A stretch of DNA of 64,000 nt from Limnomonas spitsbergensis (lineage: Eukaryota; Chlorophyta; Chlorophyceae; Chlamydomonadales). The stretch spans positions 682,001-746,000 of the forward strand of contig JAYJMM010000099.1 of the NCBI GenBank assembly GCA_037349105.1. The letters run 5' to 3'. Below, piece by piece: positions 50,208 to 64,000 of this stretch. A program made the position numbers and the translations under genes. Under the pieces are notes generated by a model. That model was not told the origin of the DNA. It searched no databases and saw only the letters and a list, made by a program, of their open reading frames with translations. Numbering within the stretch: the stretch's first letter is position 1; every line of letters begins with the position of its first letter.

Positions 50208-53200
50208 CTAATAATCCAGCACGCTTTCCTCCCCTCGGTATCATCTAATAATCCAGCACGCTTTCCTCCCCTCGGTATCATCTAATAATCCAGCACGCTT
50301 TCCTCCCCTCGGTATCATCTAATAATCCAGCACGCTTCCCTCCCCTTGGTATCATCTAATAATCCAGCACGCTTCCCTCCCCTTGGTATCATGTAATAAT
50401 CCAGCACGCTTTCCTCCCCTCGGTATCATCTAATAATCCAGCACGCTTCCCTCCCCTTGGTATCATCTAATAATCCAGCACGCTTTCCTCCCCTCGGTAT
50501 CATCTAATAATCCAGCACGCTTCTCTCCCGTCTGCATCATCTAATAATCCAGCACGCTTCCCTCCCCTGGTATCATCTAATAATCCAGCACGCTTCTCTC
50601 CCGTCTGCGTCATCTAATAATCCAGCACGCTTCCCTCCCCTTGGTATCATCTAATAATCCAGCACGCTTTCCTCCCCTCGGTATCATCTAATAATCCAGC
50701 ACGCTTTCCTCCCCTCGGTATCATCTAATAATCCAGCACGCTTTCCTCCCCTTGGTATCATCTAATAATCCAGCACGCTTCTCTCCCGTCTGCGTCATCT
50801 AATAATCCAGCACGCTTCCCTCCCCTTGGTATTATCTAATAATCCAGCACGCTTCCCTCCCCTTGGTATTATCTAATAATCCAGCACGCTTTCCTCCCCT
50901 CGGTATCATCTAATAATCCAGCACGCTTCCCTCCCCTCGGTATCATCTAATAATCCAGCACGCTTCCCTCCCCTTGGTATCATCTAATAATCCAGCACGC
51001 TTCTCTCCCGTCTGCGTCATCTAATAATCCAGCACACTTCCCCCCCCTTGGTATCATCTAATAATCCAGCACGCTTCCCTCCCCTTGGTATCATCTAATA
51101 ATCCAGCACGCTTCCCTCCCCTCGGTATCATCTAATAATCCAGCACGCTTCCCTCCCCTTGGTATCATCTAATAATCCAGCACGCTTTCCTCCCCTTGGT
51201 ATCATCTAATAATCCAGCACGCTTCCCTCCCCTTGGTATCATCTAATAATCCAGCACGCTTTCCTCCCCTCGGTATCATCTAATAATCCAGCACGCTTCC
51301 CTCCCCTTGGTATCATCTAATAATCCAGCACGCTTTCCTCCCCTCGGTATCATCTAATAATCCAGCACGCTTCTCTCCCGTCTGCGTCATCTAATAATCC
51401 AGCACGCTTCCCTCCCCTTGGTATCATCTAATAATCCAGCACGCGTCTCTCCCGTCAGCGTCATCTAATAATCCAGCACGCTTCCCTCCCCTTGGTATCA
51501 TCTAATAATCCAGCACGCTTTCCTCCCATCGGTATCATCTAATAATCCAGCACGCTTCCCTCCCCTTGGTATCATCTAATAATCCAGCACGCTTTCCTCC
51601 CCTCGGTATCATCTAATAATCCAGCACGCTTCTCTCCTGTCTGCGTCATCTAATAATCCAGCACGCTTTCCTCCCCTCGGTATCATCTAATAATCCAGCA
51701 CGCTTTCCTCCCCTTGGTATCATCTAATAATCCAGCACGCTTCCCTCCCCTCGGTATCATCTAATAATCCAGCACGCTTTCCTCCCCTCGGTATCATCTA
51801 ATAATCCAGCACGCTTCCCTCCCCTTGGTATCATCTAATAATCCAGCACACTTTCCTCCCCTCGGTATCATCTAATAATCCAGCACGCTTTCCTCCCCTT
51901 GGTATCATCTAATAATCCAGCACGCTTCTCTCCCGTCTGCGTCATCTAATAATCCAGCACGCTTCCCTCCCCTTGGTATCATCTAATAATCCAGCACGCT
52001 TCCCTCCCCTTGGTATCATCTAATAATCCAGCACGCTTCCCTCCCCTCGGTATCATCTAATTATCCAGCACGCTTCCCTCCCCTTGGTATCATCTAATAA
52101 TCCAGCACGCTTTCCTCCCCTTGGTATCATCTAATAATCCAGCACGCTTTCCTCCCCTCGGTATCATCTAATAATCCAGCACGCTTCCCTCCCCTTGGTA
52201 TCATCTAATAATCCAGCACGCTTCCCTCCCTTTGGTATCATCTAATAATCCAGCACGCTTTCCTCCCCTCGGTATCATCTAATAATCCAGCACGCTTTCC
52301 TCCACTCGGTATCATCTGATAATCCAGCACGCTTCCCTCCCCTTGGTATCATCTAATAATCCAGCACGCTTCTCTCCCGTCTGCGTCATCTAATAATCCA
52401 GCACACTTCCCCCCCCTTGGTATCATCTAATAATCCAGCACGCTTCCCTCCCCTTGGTATCATCTAATAATCCAGCACGCTTCCCTCCCCTCGGTATCAT
52501 CTAATAATCCAGCACGCTTCCCTCCCCTTGGTATCATCTAATAATCCAGCACGCTTTCCTCCCCTCGGTATCATCTAATAATCCAGCACGCTTTCCTCCC
52601 CTCGGTATCATCTAATAATCCAGCACGCTTTCCTCCCCTCGGTATCATCTGATAATCCAGCACGCTTTCCTCCCCTTGGTATCATCTAATAATCCAGCAC
52701 GCTTTCCTCCCCTCGGTATCACCTAATAATCCAGCACGCTTCCCTCCCTTTGGTATCATCTAATAATCCAGCACGCTTTCCTCCCCTCGGTATCATCTAA
52801 TAATCCAGCACGCTTTCCTCCCCTTGGTATCATCTAATAAACCAGCACGCTTTCCTCCCCTCGGTATCATCTAATAATCCAGCATGCTTCCCTCCCCTTG
52901 GTATCATCTAATAATCCAGCACGCTTCCCTCCCCTTGGTATCATCTAATAATCCAGCACGCTTCCCTCCCCTTGGTATCATCTAATAATCCAGCACGCTT
53001 TCCTCCCCTTGGTATCATCTAATAATCCAGCACGCTTCCCTCCCCTTGGTATCATCTAATAATCCAGCACGCTTCCCTCCCCTTCGTATCATCTAATAAT
53101 CCAGCACGCTTCTCTCCCGTCTGCGTCATCTAATAATCCAGCACGCTTCCCTCCCCTCGGTATCATCTAATAATCCAGCACGCTTTCCTCCCCTTAGTAT

Positions 53201-56200
53201 CATCTAATAATCCAGCACGCTTCCCTCCCCTTGGTATCATCTAATAATCCAGCACGCTTCCCTCCCCTTGGTATTATCTAATAATCCAGCACGCTTCTCT
53301 CCCCTTGGTATCATCTAATAATCCAGCACGCTTCCCTCCCCTTGGTATCATCTAATAATCCAGCACGCTTCCCTCCCCTTGGTATCATCTAATAATCCAG
53401 CACGCTTCCCTCCCCTTGGTATCATCTAATAATCCAGCACGCTTTCCTCCCCTCGGTATCATCTAATAATCCAGCACGCTTTCCTCCCCTTGGTATCATC
53501 TAATAATCCAGCACGCTTCCCTCCCCTTGGTATCATCTAATAATCCAGCACGCTTCCCTCCCGTCTGCGTCATCTAATAATCCAGCACGCTTCCCTCCCC
53601 TTGGTATCATCTAATAATCCAGCACGCTTCTCTCCCGTCTGCGTCATCTAATAATCCAGCACGCTTCCCTCCCCTTGGTATCATCTAATAATCCAGCACG
53701 CTTTCCTCCCCTCGGTATCATCTAATAATCCAGCACGCTTTCCTCCCCTCGGTATCATCTAATAATCCAGCACGCTTTCCTCCCTTTGGTATCATCTAAT
53801 AATCCAACACACTTTCCTCCCCTCGGTATCATCTAATAATCCAGCACGCTTTCCTCCCCTCGGTATCATCTAATAATCCAGCACGCTTCCCTCCCCTCGG
53901 TATCATCTAATAATCCAGCACGCTTCCCTCCCCTTGGTATCATCTAATAATCCAGCACGCTTCTCTCCCGTCTGCGTCATCTAATAATCCAGCACGCTTC
54001 CCTCCCCTTGGTATCATCTAATAATCCAGCACGCTTTCCTCCCCTTGGTATCATCTAATAATCCAGCACGCTTCCCTCCCCTCGGTATCATCTAATAATC
54101 CAGCACGCTTTCCTCCCCTCGGTATCATCTAATAATCCAGCACGCTTCCCTCCCCTCGGTATCATCTAATAATCCAGCACGCTTCCCTCCCCTTGGTATC
54201 ATCTAATAATCCAGCACGCTTCTCTCCCGTCTGCGTCATCTAATAATCCAGCACACTTCCCCCCCCTTGGTATCATCTAATAATCCAGCACGCTTCCCTC
54301 CCCTTGGTATCATCTAATAATCCAGCACGCTTCCCTCCCCTCGGTATCATCTAATAATCCAGCACGCTTCCCTCCCCTTGGTATCATCTAATAATCCAGC
54401 ACGCTTTCCTCCCCTTGGTATCATCTAATAATCCAGCACGCTTCCCTCCCCTTGGTATCATCTAATAATCCAGCACGCTTTCCTCCCCTCGGTATCATCT
54501 AATAATCCAGCACGCTTCCCTCCCCTTGGTATCATCTAATAATCCAGCACGCTTTCCTCCCCTCGGTATCATCTAATAATCCAGCACGCTTCTCTCCCGT
54601 CTGCGTCATCTAATAATCCAGCACGCTTCCCTCCCCTTGGTATCATCTAATAATCCAGCACGCGTCTCTCCCGTCAGCGTCATCTAATAATCCAGCACGC
54701 TTCCCTCCCCTTGGTATCATCTAATAATCCAGCACGCTTTCCTCCCATCGGTATCATCTAATAATCCAGCACGCTTCCCTCCCCTTGGTATCATCTAATA
54801 ATCCAGCACGCTTTCCTCCCCTCGGTATCATCTAATAATCCAGCACGCTTCTCTCCCGTCTGCGTCATCTAATAATCCAGCACGCTTTCCTCCCCTCGGT
54901 ATCATCTAATAATCCAGCACGCTTTCCTCCCCTTGGTATCATCTAATAATCCAGCACGCTTTCCTCCCCTTGGTATCATCTAATAATCCAGCACGCTTCC
55001 CTCCCCTTGGTATCATCTAATAATCCAGCACGCTTCCCTCCCCTTGGTATCATCTAATAATCCAGCACGCTTCCCTCCCGTCTGCGTCATCTAATAATCC
55101 AGCACGCTTCCCTCCCCTTGGTATCATCTAATAATCCAGCACGCTTCTCTCCCGTCTGCGTCATCTAATAATCCAGCACGCTTCCCTCCCCTTGGTATCA
55201 TCTAATAATCCAGCACGCTTCCCTCCCCTCGGTATCATCTAATAATCCAGCACGCTTCCCTCCCCTTGGTATCATCTAATAATCCAGCACGCTTTCCTCC
55301 CCTTGGTATCATCTAATAATCCAGCACGCTTCCCTCCCCTTGGTATCATCTAATAATCCAGCACGCTTTCCTCCCCTCGGTATCATCTAATAATCCAGCA
55401 CGCTTCCCTCCCCTTGGTATCATCTAATAATCCAGCACGCTTTCCTCCCCTCGGTATCATCTAATAATCCAGCACGCTTCTCTCCCGTCTGCGTCATCTA
55501 ATAATCCAGCACGCTTCCCTCCCCTTGGTATCATCTAATAATCCAGCACGCTTCTCTCCCGTCTGCGTCATCTAATAATCCAGCACACTTCCCCCCCCTT
55601 GGTATCATCTAATAATCCAGCACGCTTCCCTCCCCTTGGTATCATCTAATAATCCAGCACGCTTCCCTCCCCTCGGTATCATCTAATAATCCAGCACGCT
55701 TCCCTCCCCTTGGTATCATCTAATAATCCAGCACGCTTTCCTCCCCTTGGTATCATCTAATAATCCAGCACGCTTCCCTCCCCTTGGTATCATCTAATAA
55801 TCCAGCACGCTTTCCTCCCCTCGGTATCATCTAATAATCCAGCACGCTTCCCTCCCCTTGGTATCATCTAATAATCCAGCACGCTTTCCTCCCCTCGGTA
55901 TCATCTAATAATCCAGCACGCTTCTCTCCCGTCTGCGTCATCTAATAATCCAGCACGCTTCCCTCCCCTTGGTATCATCTAATAATCCAGCACGCGTCTC
56001 TCCCGTCAGCGTCATCTAATAATCCAGCACGCTTCCCTCCCCTTGGTATCATCTAATAATCCAGCACGCTTTCCTCCCATCGGTATCATCTAATAATCCA
56101 GCACGCTTCCCTCCCCTTGGTATCATCTAATAATCCAGCACGCTTTCCTCCCCTCGGTATCATCTAATAATCCAGCACGCTTCTCTCCCGTCTGCGTCAT

Positions 56201-59200
56201 CTAATAATCCAGCACGCTTTCCTCCCCTCGGTATCATCTAATAATCCAGCACGCTTTCCTCCCCTTGGTATCATCTAATAATCCAGCACGCTTTCCTCCC
56301 CTTGGTATCATCTAATAATCCAGCACGCTTCCCTCCCCTTGGTATCATCTAATAATCCAGCACGCTTCCCTCCCCTTGGTATCATCTAATAATCCAGCAC
56401 GCTTCCCTCCCGTCTGCGTCATCTAATAATCCAGCACGCTTCCCTCCCCTTGGTATCATCTAATAATCCAGCACGCTTCTCTCCCGTCTGCGTCATCTAA
56501 TAATCCAGCACGCTTCCCTCCCCTTGGTATCATCTAATAATCCAGCACGCTTTCCTCCCCTCGGTATCATCTAATAATCCAGCACGCTTTCCTCCCCTCG
56601 GTATCATCTAATAATCCAGCACGCTTTCCTCCCTTTGGTATCATCTAATAATCCAACACACTTTCCTCCCCTCGGTATCATCTAATAATCCAGCACGCTT
56701 TCCTCCCCTCGGTATCATCTAATAATCCAGCACGCTTCCCTCCCCTCGGTATCATCTAATAATCCAGCACGCTTCCCTCCCCTTGGTATCATCTAATAAT
56801 CCAGCACGCTTCTCTCCCGTCTGCGTCATCTAATAATCCAGCACGCTTCCCTCCCCTTGGTATCATCTAATAATCCAGCACGCTTTCCTCCCCTTGGTAT
56901 CATCTAATAATCCAGCACGCTTCCCTCCCCTCGGTATCATCTAATAATCCAGCACGCTTTCCTCCCCTCGGTATCATCTAATAATCCAGCACGCTTCCCT
57001 CCCCTCGGTATCATCTAATAATCCAGCACGCTTCCCTCCCCTTGGTATCATCTAATAATCCAGCACGCTTCTCTCCCGTCTGCGTCATCTAATAATCCAG
57101 CACACTTCCCCCCCCTTGGTATCATCTAATAATCCAGCACGCTTCCCTCCCCTTGGTATCATCTAATAATCCAGCACGCTTCCCTCCCCTCGGTATCATC
57201 TAATAATCCAGCACGCTTCCCTCCCCTTGGTATCATCTAATAATCCAGCACGCTTTCCTCCCCTTGGTATCATCTAATAATCCAGCACGCTTCCCTCCCC
57301 TTGGTATCATCTAATAATCCAGCACGCTTTCCTCCCCTCGGTATCATCTAATAATCCAGCACGCTTCCCTCCCCTTGGTATCATCTAATAATCCAGCACG
57401 CTTTCCTCCCCTCGGTATCATCTAATAATCCAGCACGCTTCTCTCCCGTCTGCGTCATCTAATAATCCAGCACGCTTCCCTCCCCTTGGTATCATCTAAT
57501 AATCCAGCACGTGTCTCTCCCGTCAGCGTCATCTAATAATCCAGCACGCTTCCCTCCCCTTGGTATCATCTAATAATCCAGCACGCTTTCCTCCCATCGG
57601 TATCATCTAATAATCCAGCACGCTTCCCTCCCCTTGGTATCATCTAATAATCCAGCACGCTTTCCTCCCCTCGGTATCATCTAATAATCCAGCACGCTTC
57701 TCTCCCGTCTGCGTCATCTAATAATCCAGCACGCTTTCCTCCCCTCGGTATCATCTAATAATCCAGCACGCTTCTCTCCCGTCTGCGTCATCTAATAATC
57801 CAGCACGCTTTCCTCCCCTTGGTATCATCTAATAATCCAGCACGCTTCCCTCCCCTTGGTATTATCTAATAATCCAGCACGCTTCCCTCCCCTCGGTATC
57901 ATCTAATAATCCAGCACGCTTCCCTCCCCTTGGTATCATCTTATAATCCAGCACGCTTCCCTCCCCTCGGTATCATCTAATAATCCAGCACGCTTTCCTC
58001 CCCTCGGTATCATCTAATAATCCAGCACGCTTCCCTCCCCTTGGTATCATCTAATAATCCAGCACACTTTCCTCCCCTCGGTATCATCTAATAATCCAGC
58101 ACGCTTTCCTCCCCTTGGTATCATCTAATAATCCAGCACGCTTCTCTCCCGTCTGCGTCATCTAATAATCCAGCACGCTTCCCTCCCCTTGGTATCATCT
58201 AATAATCCAGCACGCTGCCCTCCCCTTGGTATCATCTAATAATCCAGCACGCTTCCCTCCCCTCGGTATCATCTAATTATCCAGCACGCTTCCCTCCCCT
58301 TGGTATCATCTAATAATCCAGCACGCTTTCCTCCCCTTGGTATCATCTAATAATCCAGCACGCTTTCCTCCCCTCGGTATCATCTAATAATCCAGCACGC
58401 TTCCCTCCCCTTGGTATCATCTAATAATCCAGCACGCTTCCCTCCCTTTGGTATCATCTAATAATCCAGCACGCTTTCCTCCCCTCGGTATCATCTAATA
58501 ATCCAGCACGCTTTCCTCCACTCGGTATCATCTGATAATCCAGCACGCTTCCCTCCCCTTGGTATCATCTAATAATCCAGCACGCTTCTCTCCCGTCTGC
58601 GTCATCTAATAATCCAGCACGCTTTCCTCCCCTTGGTATCATCTAATAATCCAGCACGCTTCCCTCCCCTTGGTATTATCTAATAATCCAGCACGCTTCC
58701 CTCCCCTCGGTATCATCTAATAATCCAGCACGCTTCCCTCCCCTTGGTATCATCTAATAATCCAGCACGCTTTCCTCCCCTCGGTATCATCTAATAATCC
58801 AGCACGCTTTCCTCCCCTCGGTATCATCTGATAATCCAGCACGCTTTCCTCCCCTTGGTATCATCTAATAATCCAGCACGCTTTCCTCCCCTCGGTATCA
58901 CCTAATAATCCAGCACGCTTTCCTCCCTTTGGTATCATCTAATAATCCAGCACGCTTTCCTCCCCTCGGTATCATCTAATAATCCAGCACGCTTTCCTCC
59001 CCTTGGTATCATCTAATAATCCAGCACGCTTTCCTCCCCTCGGTATCATCTAATAATCCAGCACGCTTCCCTCCCCTTGGTATCATCTAATAATCCAGCA
59101 CGCTTCCCTCCCCTTGGTATCATCTAATAATCCAGCACGCTTCCCTCCCCTTGGTATCATCTAATAATCCAGCACGCTTTCCTCCCCTCGGTATCATCTA

Positions 59201-62200
59201 ATAATCCAGCACGCTTCCCTCCCCTTGGTATCATCTAATAATCCAGCACGCTTCCCTCCCTTTGGTATCATCTAATAATCCAGCACGCTTTCCTCCCCTC
59301 GGTATCATCTAATAATCCAGCACGCTTTCCTCCACTCGGTATCATCTGATAATCCAGCACGCTTCCCTCCCCTTGGTATCATCTAATAATCCAGCACGCT
59401 TCTCTCCCGTCTGCGTCATCTAATAATCCAGCACGCTTTCCTCCCCTTGGTATCATCTAATAATCCAGCACGCTTCCCTCCCCTTGGTATCATCTAATAA
59501 TCCAGCACGCTTCCCTCCCCTCGGTATCATCTAATAATCCAGCACGCTTTCCTCCCCTCGGTATCATCTAATAATCCAGCACGCTTTCCTCCCCTCGGTA
59601 TCATCTAATAATCCAGCACGCTTTCCTCCCCTCGGTATCATCTAATAATCCAGCACGCTTCCCTCCCCTTGGTATCATCTAATAATCCAGCACGCTTTCC
59701 TCCCCTCGGTATCATCTAATAATCCAGCACGCTTCCCTCCCCTTGGTATCATCTAATAATCCAGCACGCTTTCCTCCCCTTGGTATCATCTAATAATCCA
59801 GCACGCTTTCCTCCCCTCGGTATCATCTAATAATCCAGCACGCTTTCCTCCCCTCGGTATCATCTAATAATCCAGCACGCTTCTCTCCCCTCGGTATCAT
59901 CTAATAATCCAGCACGCTTTCCTCCCCTTGGTATCATCTAATAATCCAGCACGCTTTACTCCCCTCGGTATCATCTAATAATCCAGCATGCTTCCCTCCC
60001 CTTGGTATCATCTAATAATCCAGCACGCTTTCCTCCCCTCGGTATCATCTAATAATCCAGCACGCTTCTCTCCCGTCTGCATCATCTAATAATCCAGCAC
60101 GCTTCCCTCCCCTGGTATCATCTAATAATCCAGCACGCTTCTCTCCCGTCTGCGTCATCTAATAATCCAGCACGCTTCCCTCCCCTTGGTATCATCTAAT
60201 AATCCAGCACGCTTTCCTCCCCTCGGTATCATCTAATAATCCAGCACGCTTTCCTCCCCTCGGTATCATCTAAGAATCCAGCACGCTTTCCTCCCCTCGG
60301 TATCATCTAATAATCCAGCACGCTTCTCTCCCGTCTGCGTCATCTAATAATCCAGCACGCTTCCCTCCCCTTGGTATTATCTAATAATCCAGCACGCTTC
60401 CCTCCCCTTGGTATCATCTAATAATCCAGCACGCTTCCCTCCCCTCGGTATCATCTAATAATCCAGCACGCTTTCCTCCCCTCGGTATCATCTAATAATC
60501 CAGCACGCTTCCCTCCCCTCGGTATCATCTAATAATCCAGCACGCTTCCCTCCCCTTGGTATCATCTAATAATCCAGCACGCTTCTCTCCCGTCTGCGTC
60601 ATCTAATAATCCAGCACGCTTCCCCCCCCTTGGTATCATCTAATAATCCAGCACGCTTCCCTCCCCTTGGTATCATCTAATAATCCAGCACGCTTCCCTC
60701 CCCTCGGTATCATCTAATAATCCAGCACGCTTTCCTCCCCTTGGTATCATCTAATAATCCAGCACGCTTTCCTCCCCTTGGTATCATCTAATAATCCAGC
60801 ACGCTTTCCTCCCCTCGGTATCATCTAATAATCCAGCACGCTTCCCTCCCCTTGGTATCATCTAATTATCCAGCACGCTTCCCTCCCCTCGGTATCATCT
60901 AATAATCCAGCACACTTTCCTCCCCTCGGTATCATCTAATAATCCAGCACGCTTCCCTCCCCTTGGTATCATCTAATAATCCAGCACGCTTCCCTCCCCT
61001 TGGTATCATCTAATAATCCAGCACGCTTCCCTCCCCTCGGTATCATCTAATAATCCAGCATGCTTCTCTCCCGTCTGCGTCATCTAATAATCCAGCACGC
61101 TTCCCTCCCCTGGTATCATCTAATAATCCAGCACGCTTCTCTCCCGTCTGCGTCATCTAATAATCCAGCACGCTTCCCTCCCCTTGGTATCATCTAATAA
61201 TCCAGCACGCTTTCCTCCCCTCGGTATCATCTAATAATCCAGCACGCTTTCCTCCCCTTGGTATCATCTAATAATCCAGCACGCTTTCCTCCCCTCGGTA
61301 TCATCTAATAATCCAGCACGCTTCTCTCCCGTCTGCGTCATCTAATAATCCAGCACGCTTCCCTCCCCTTGGTATCATCTAATAATCCAGCACGCTTTCC
61401 TCCCCTTGGTATCATCTAATAATCCAGCACGCTTCCCTCCCCTCGGTATCATCTAATAATCCAGCACGCTTTCCTCCCCTCGGTATCATCTAATAATCCA
61501 GCACGCTTCCCTCCCCTCGGTATCATCTAATAATCCAGCACGCTTCCCTCCCCTTGGTATCATCTAATAATCCAGCACGCTTCTCTCCCGTCTGCGTCAT
61601 CTAATAATCCAGCACACTTCCCCCCCCTTGGTATCATCTAATAATCCAACACGCTTCCCTCCCCTTGGTATCATCTAATAATCCAGCACGCTTCCCTGCC
61701 CTCGGTATCATCTAATAATCCAGCACGCTTCCCTCCCCTTGGTATCATCTAATAATCCAGCACGCTTTCCTCCCCTTGGTATCATCTAATAATCCAGCAC
61801 GCTTCCCTCCCCTCGGTATCATCTAATAATCCAGCACGCTTCCCTCCCCTTGGTATCATCTAATAATCCAGCACGCTTTCCTCCCCTCGGTATCATCTAA
61901 TAATCCAGCACGCTTTCCTCCCCTCGGTATCATCTAATAATCCAGCACGCTTTCCTCCCCTCGGTATCACCTAATAATCCAGCATGCTTTCCTCCCCTCG
62001 GTATCATCTAATAATCCAGCACGCTTCCCTCCCCTTGGTATCATCTAATAATCCAGCACGCTTTCCTCCCCTTGGTATCATCTAATAATCCAGCACGCTT
62101 TCCTCCCCTCGGTATCATCTAATAATCCAGCAAGCTTTCCTCCCCTCGGTATCATCTAATAATCCAGCACGCTTCTCTCCCGTCTACGTCATCTAATAAT

Positions 62201-64000
62201 CCAGCACGCTTTCCTCCCCTTGGTATCATCTAATAATCCAGCACGCTTTCCTCCCCTCGGTATCATCTAATAATCCAGCACGCTTTCCTCCCCTTGGTAT
62301 CATCTAATAATCCAGCACGCTTTCCTCCCCTCGGTATCATCTAATAATCCAGCACGCTTCTCTCCCGTCTGCGTCATCTAATAATCCAGCACGCTTCCCT
62401 CCCCTTGGTATCATCTAATAATCCAGCACGCTTCTCTCCCCTCGGTATCATCTAATAATCCAGCACGCTTCCCTCCCGTCTGCGTCATCTAATAATCCAG
62501 CACGCTTTCCTCCCCTCGGTATCATCTAATAATCCAGCACGCTTCCCTCCCCTTGGTATCATCTAATAATCCAGCACGCTTTCCTCCCCTCGGTATCATC
62601 TAATAATCCAGCACGCTTCTCTCCCGTCTGCGTCATCTAATAATCCAGCACGCTTCCCTCCCCTTGGTATCATCTAATAATCCAGCACGCTTTCCTCCCC
62701 TTGGTATCATCTAATAATCCAGCAATCTTCCCTCCCCTCGGTATCATCTAATAATCCAGCACGCTTTCCTCCCCTCGGTATCATCTAATAATCCAGCACG
62801 CTTCCCTCCCCTTGGTATCATCTAATAATCCAGCACGCTTTCCTCCCCTCGGTATCATCTAATAATCCAGCACGCTTCCCTCCCCTTGGTATCATCTAAT
62901 AATCCAGCACGCTTCTCTCCCGTCTGCGTCATCTAATAATCCAGCACGCTTCCCTCCCCTTGGTATCATCTAATAATCCAGCACGCTTCCCTCCCCTTGG
63001 TATCATCTAATAATCCAGCACGCTTCCCTCCGCTCGGTATCATCTAATTATCCAGCACGCTTCAGTCCCTCCCCTTGGTATCATCTAATAATCCAGCACG
63101 CTTTCCTCCCCTTGGTATCATCTAATAATCCAGCACGCTTTCCTCCCCTCGGTATCATCTAATAATCCAGCACGCTTCCCTCCCCTTGGTATCATCTAAT
63201 AATCCAGCACGCTTCCCTCCCTTTGGTATCATCTAATAATCCAGCACGCTTTCCTCCCCTCGGTATCATCTAATAATCCAGCACGCTTTCCTCCCCTCGG
63301 TATCATCTGATAATCCAGCACGCTTCCCTCCCCTTGGTATCATCTAATAATCCAGCACGCTTCTCTCCCGTCTGCGTCATCTAATAATCCAGCACGCTTC
63401 CCTCCCCTTGGTATCATCTAATAATCCAGCACGCTTCCCTCCCCTTGGTATCATCTAATAATCCAGCACGCTTCCCTCCCCTCGGTATCATCTAATAATC
63501 CAGCACGCTTCCCTCCCCTTGGTATCATCTAATAATCCAGCACGCTTTCCTCCCCTCGGTATCATCTAATAATCCAGCACGCTTTCCTCCCCTCGGTATC
63601 ATCTAATAATCCAGCACGCTTTCCTCCCCTTGGTATCATCTAATAATCCAGCACGCTTTCCTCCCCTCGGTATCATCTAATAATCCAGCACGCTTTCCTC
63701 CCTTTGGTATCATCTAATAATCCAGCACGCTTTCCTCCCCTCGGTATCATCTAATAATCCAGCACGCTTTCCTCCCCTCGGTATCATCTAATAATCCAGC
63801 ATGCTTCCCTCCCCTTGGTATCATCTAATAATCCAGCACGTTTTTCTCCCCTTGGTATCATCTAATTATCCAGCACGCTTCCCTCCCCTTGGTATCATCT
63901 AATAATCCAGCACGCTTCCCTCCCCTTGGTATCATCTAATAATCCAGCACGCTTCCCTCCCCTTGGTATCATCTAATAATCCAGCACGCTTCCCTCCCCT
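50208..64000. repeat. 37-bp satellite, right block (~373 copies), runs off the end
   Basis: A continuous 37-bp array. All units share TAATAATCCAGCACGCTT. Three main tail classes follow: TCCTCCCCTCGGTATCATC, CCCTCCCCTTGGTATCATC and CTCTCCCGTCTGCGTCATC. Three units lack one base (CCCCTGGTATC, near 50571, 60111 and 61105) and one has extra bases (CTTCAGTCCC, near 63061). Rare variants recur at offsets that are exact multiples of 37, showing block duplications of 36, 41 and 22 units. There are no spacers between units, no ORF beyond short chance frames, and no gene. Length and homogeneity suit centromeric, pericentromeric or other heterochromatic satellite DNA; location on the chromosome is not shown. 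Confidence 0.98.

Noticed and set aside
50208..64000. Array looks superficially like a CRISPR locus (regular 37-bp repeats)
   Set aside because: Units are directly adjacent with no unique spacers, there are no cas genes, and the setting is eukaryotic. It is a tandem satellite.
1..64000. tRNA or rRNA genes
   Set aside because: I scanned for B-box-like GGTTCGA words and conserved rRNA stretches and saw nothing that folds or aligns; small RNA genes could still be missed by eye.

Overview
The window looks like nuclear DNA of a green alga (Chlorophyta, most likely a chlamydomonadalean relative). Spliced exons have GT/AG borders and matching phases. There is an OPR/RAP-type gene, a family abundant in green algae. 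There is also a giant LINE whose domain set matches the Dualen/RandI clade, first described from Chlamydomonas. Satellites and minisatellites fill most of the rest. I see no operons, ribosome-binding-site logic, rRNA or tRNA genes. Species cannot be fixed from sequence alone.

Layout. 0-7.9 kb is repeat-rich DNA: a CHASE-like exon and a diverged copy, a telomere-motif satellite, a 20-bp minisatellite, and one arm of a long inverted duplication. 8.05-9.25 kb is a frameshifted LINE ORF1 (coiled coil plus RNA-binding domain). 12.4-14.1 kb holds three phase-matched exons of an unrecognised minus-strand gene. 14.9-16.8 kb is a pure 48-bp minisatellite of about 40 copies. 17.2-18.7 kb is a two-exon gene for an acidic Pro/Glu/Ala-rich protein. 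20.9-24.4 kb is a minus-strand OPR/RAP-like gene. 25.07 kb is a near-perfect ~90-bp palindrome, and 25.7 kb a terminal exon on the plus strand. 27.5-29.1 kb is another minus-strand gene. 30.8-33.0 kb is a dead LINE ORF2. 34.1-34.7 kb is the other arm of the duplication. 35.9-36.8 kb is a 25-bp satellite.

The main feature is at 38.83-50.1 kb: an almost intact non-LTR retrotransposon on the minus strand, sitting inside a 37-bp satellite (about 20 copies to its left, about 373 to its right, running off the window end). Its 3345-codon ORF reads, in order: basic N-terminus, Josephin-like cysteine peptidase, OTU-like cysteine peptidase, APE-type endonuclease, reverse transcriptase, PHD finger beside a chromodomain-like stretch, RNase H, CCHC finger, and the start of a restriction-like endonuclease (RLE). 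One in-frame TAA interrupts the RLE, and its PD...ExK core follows in the same frame. Two endonuclease types plus two deubiquitinase-fold peptidases and a histone-reader finger on one polyprotein is the most unusual content here. The 5' junction carries an 87-bp histone H2A gene fragment, in opposite orientation, directly before the satellite resumes.

Limits: gene models come from eye-read splice sites and conserved phases. Ends of multi-exon genes and all functions marked tentative need transcript and profile evidence.
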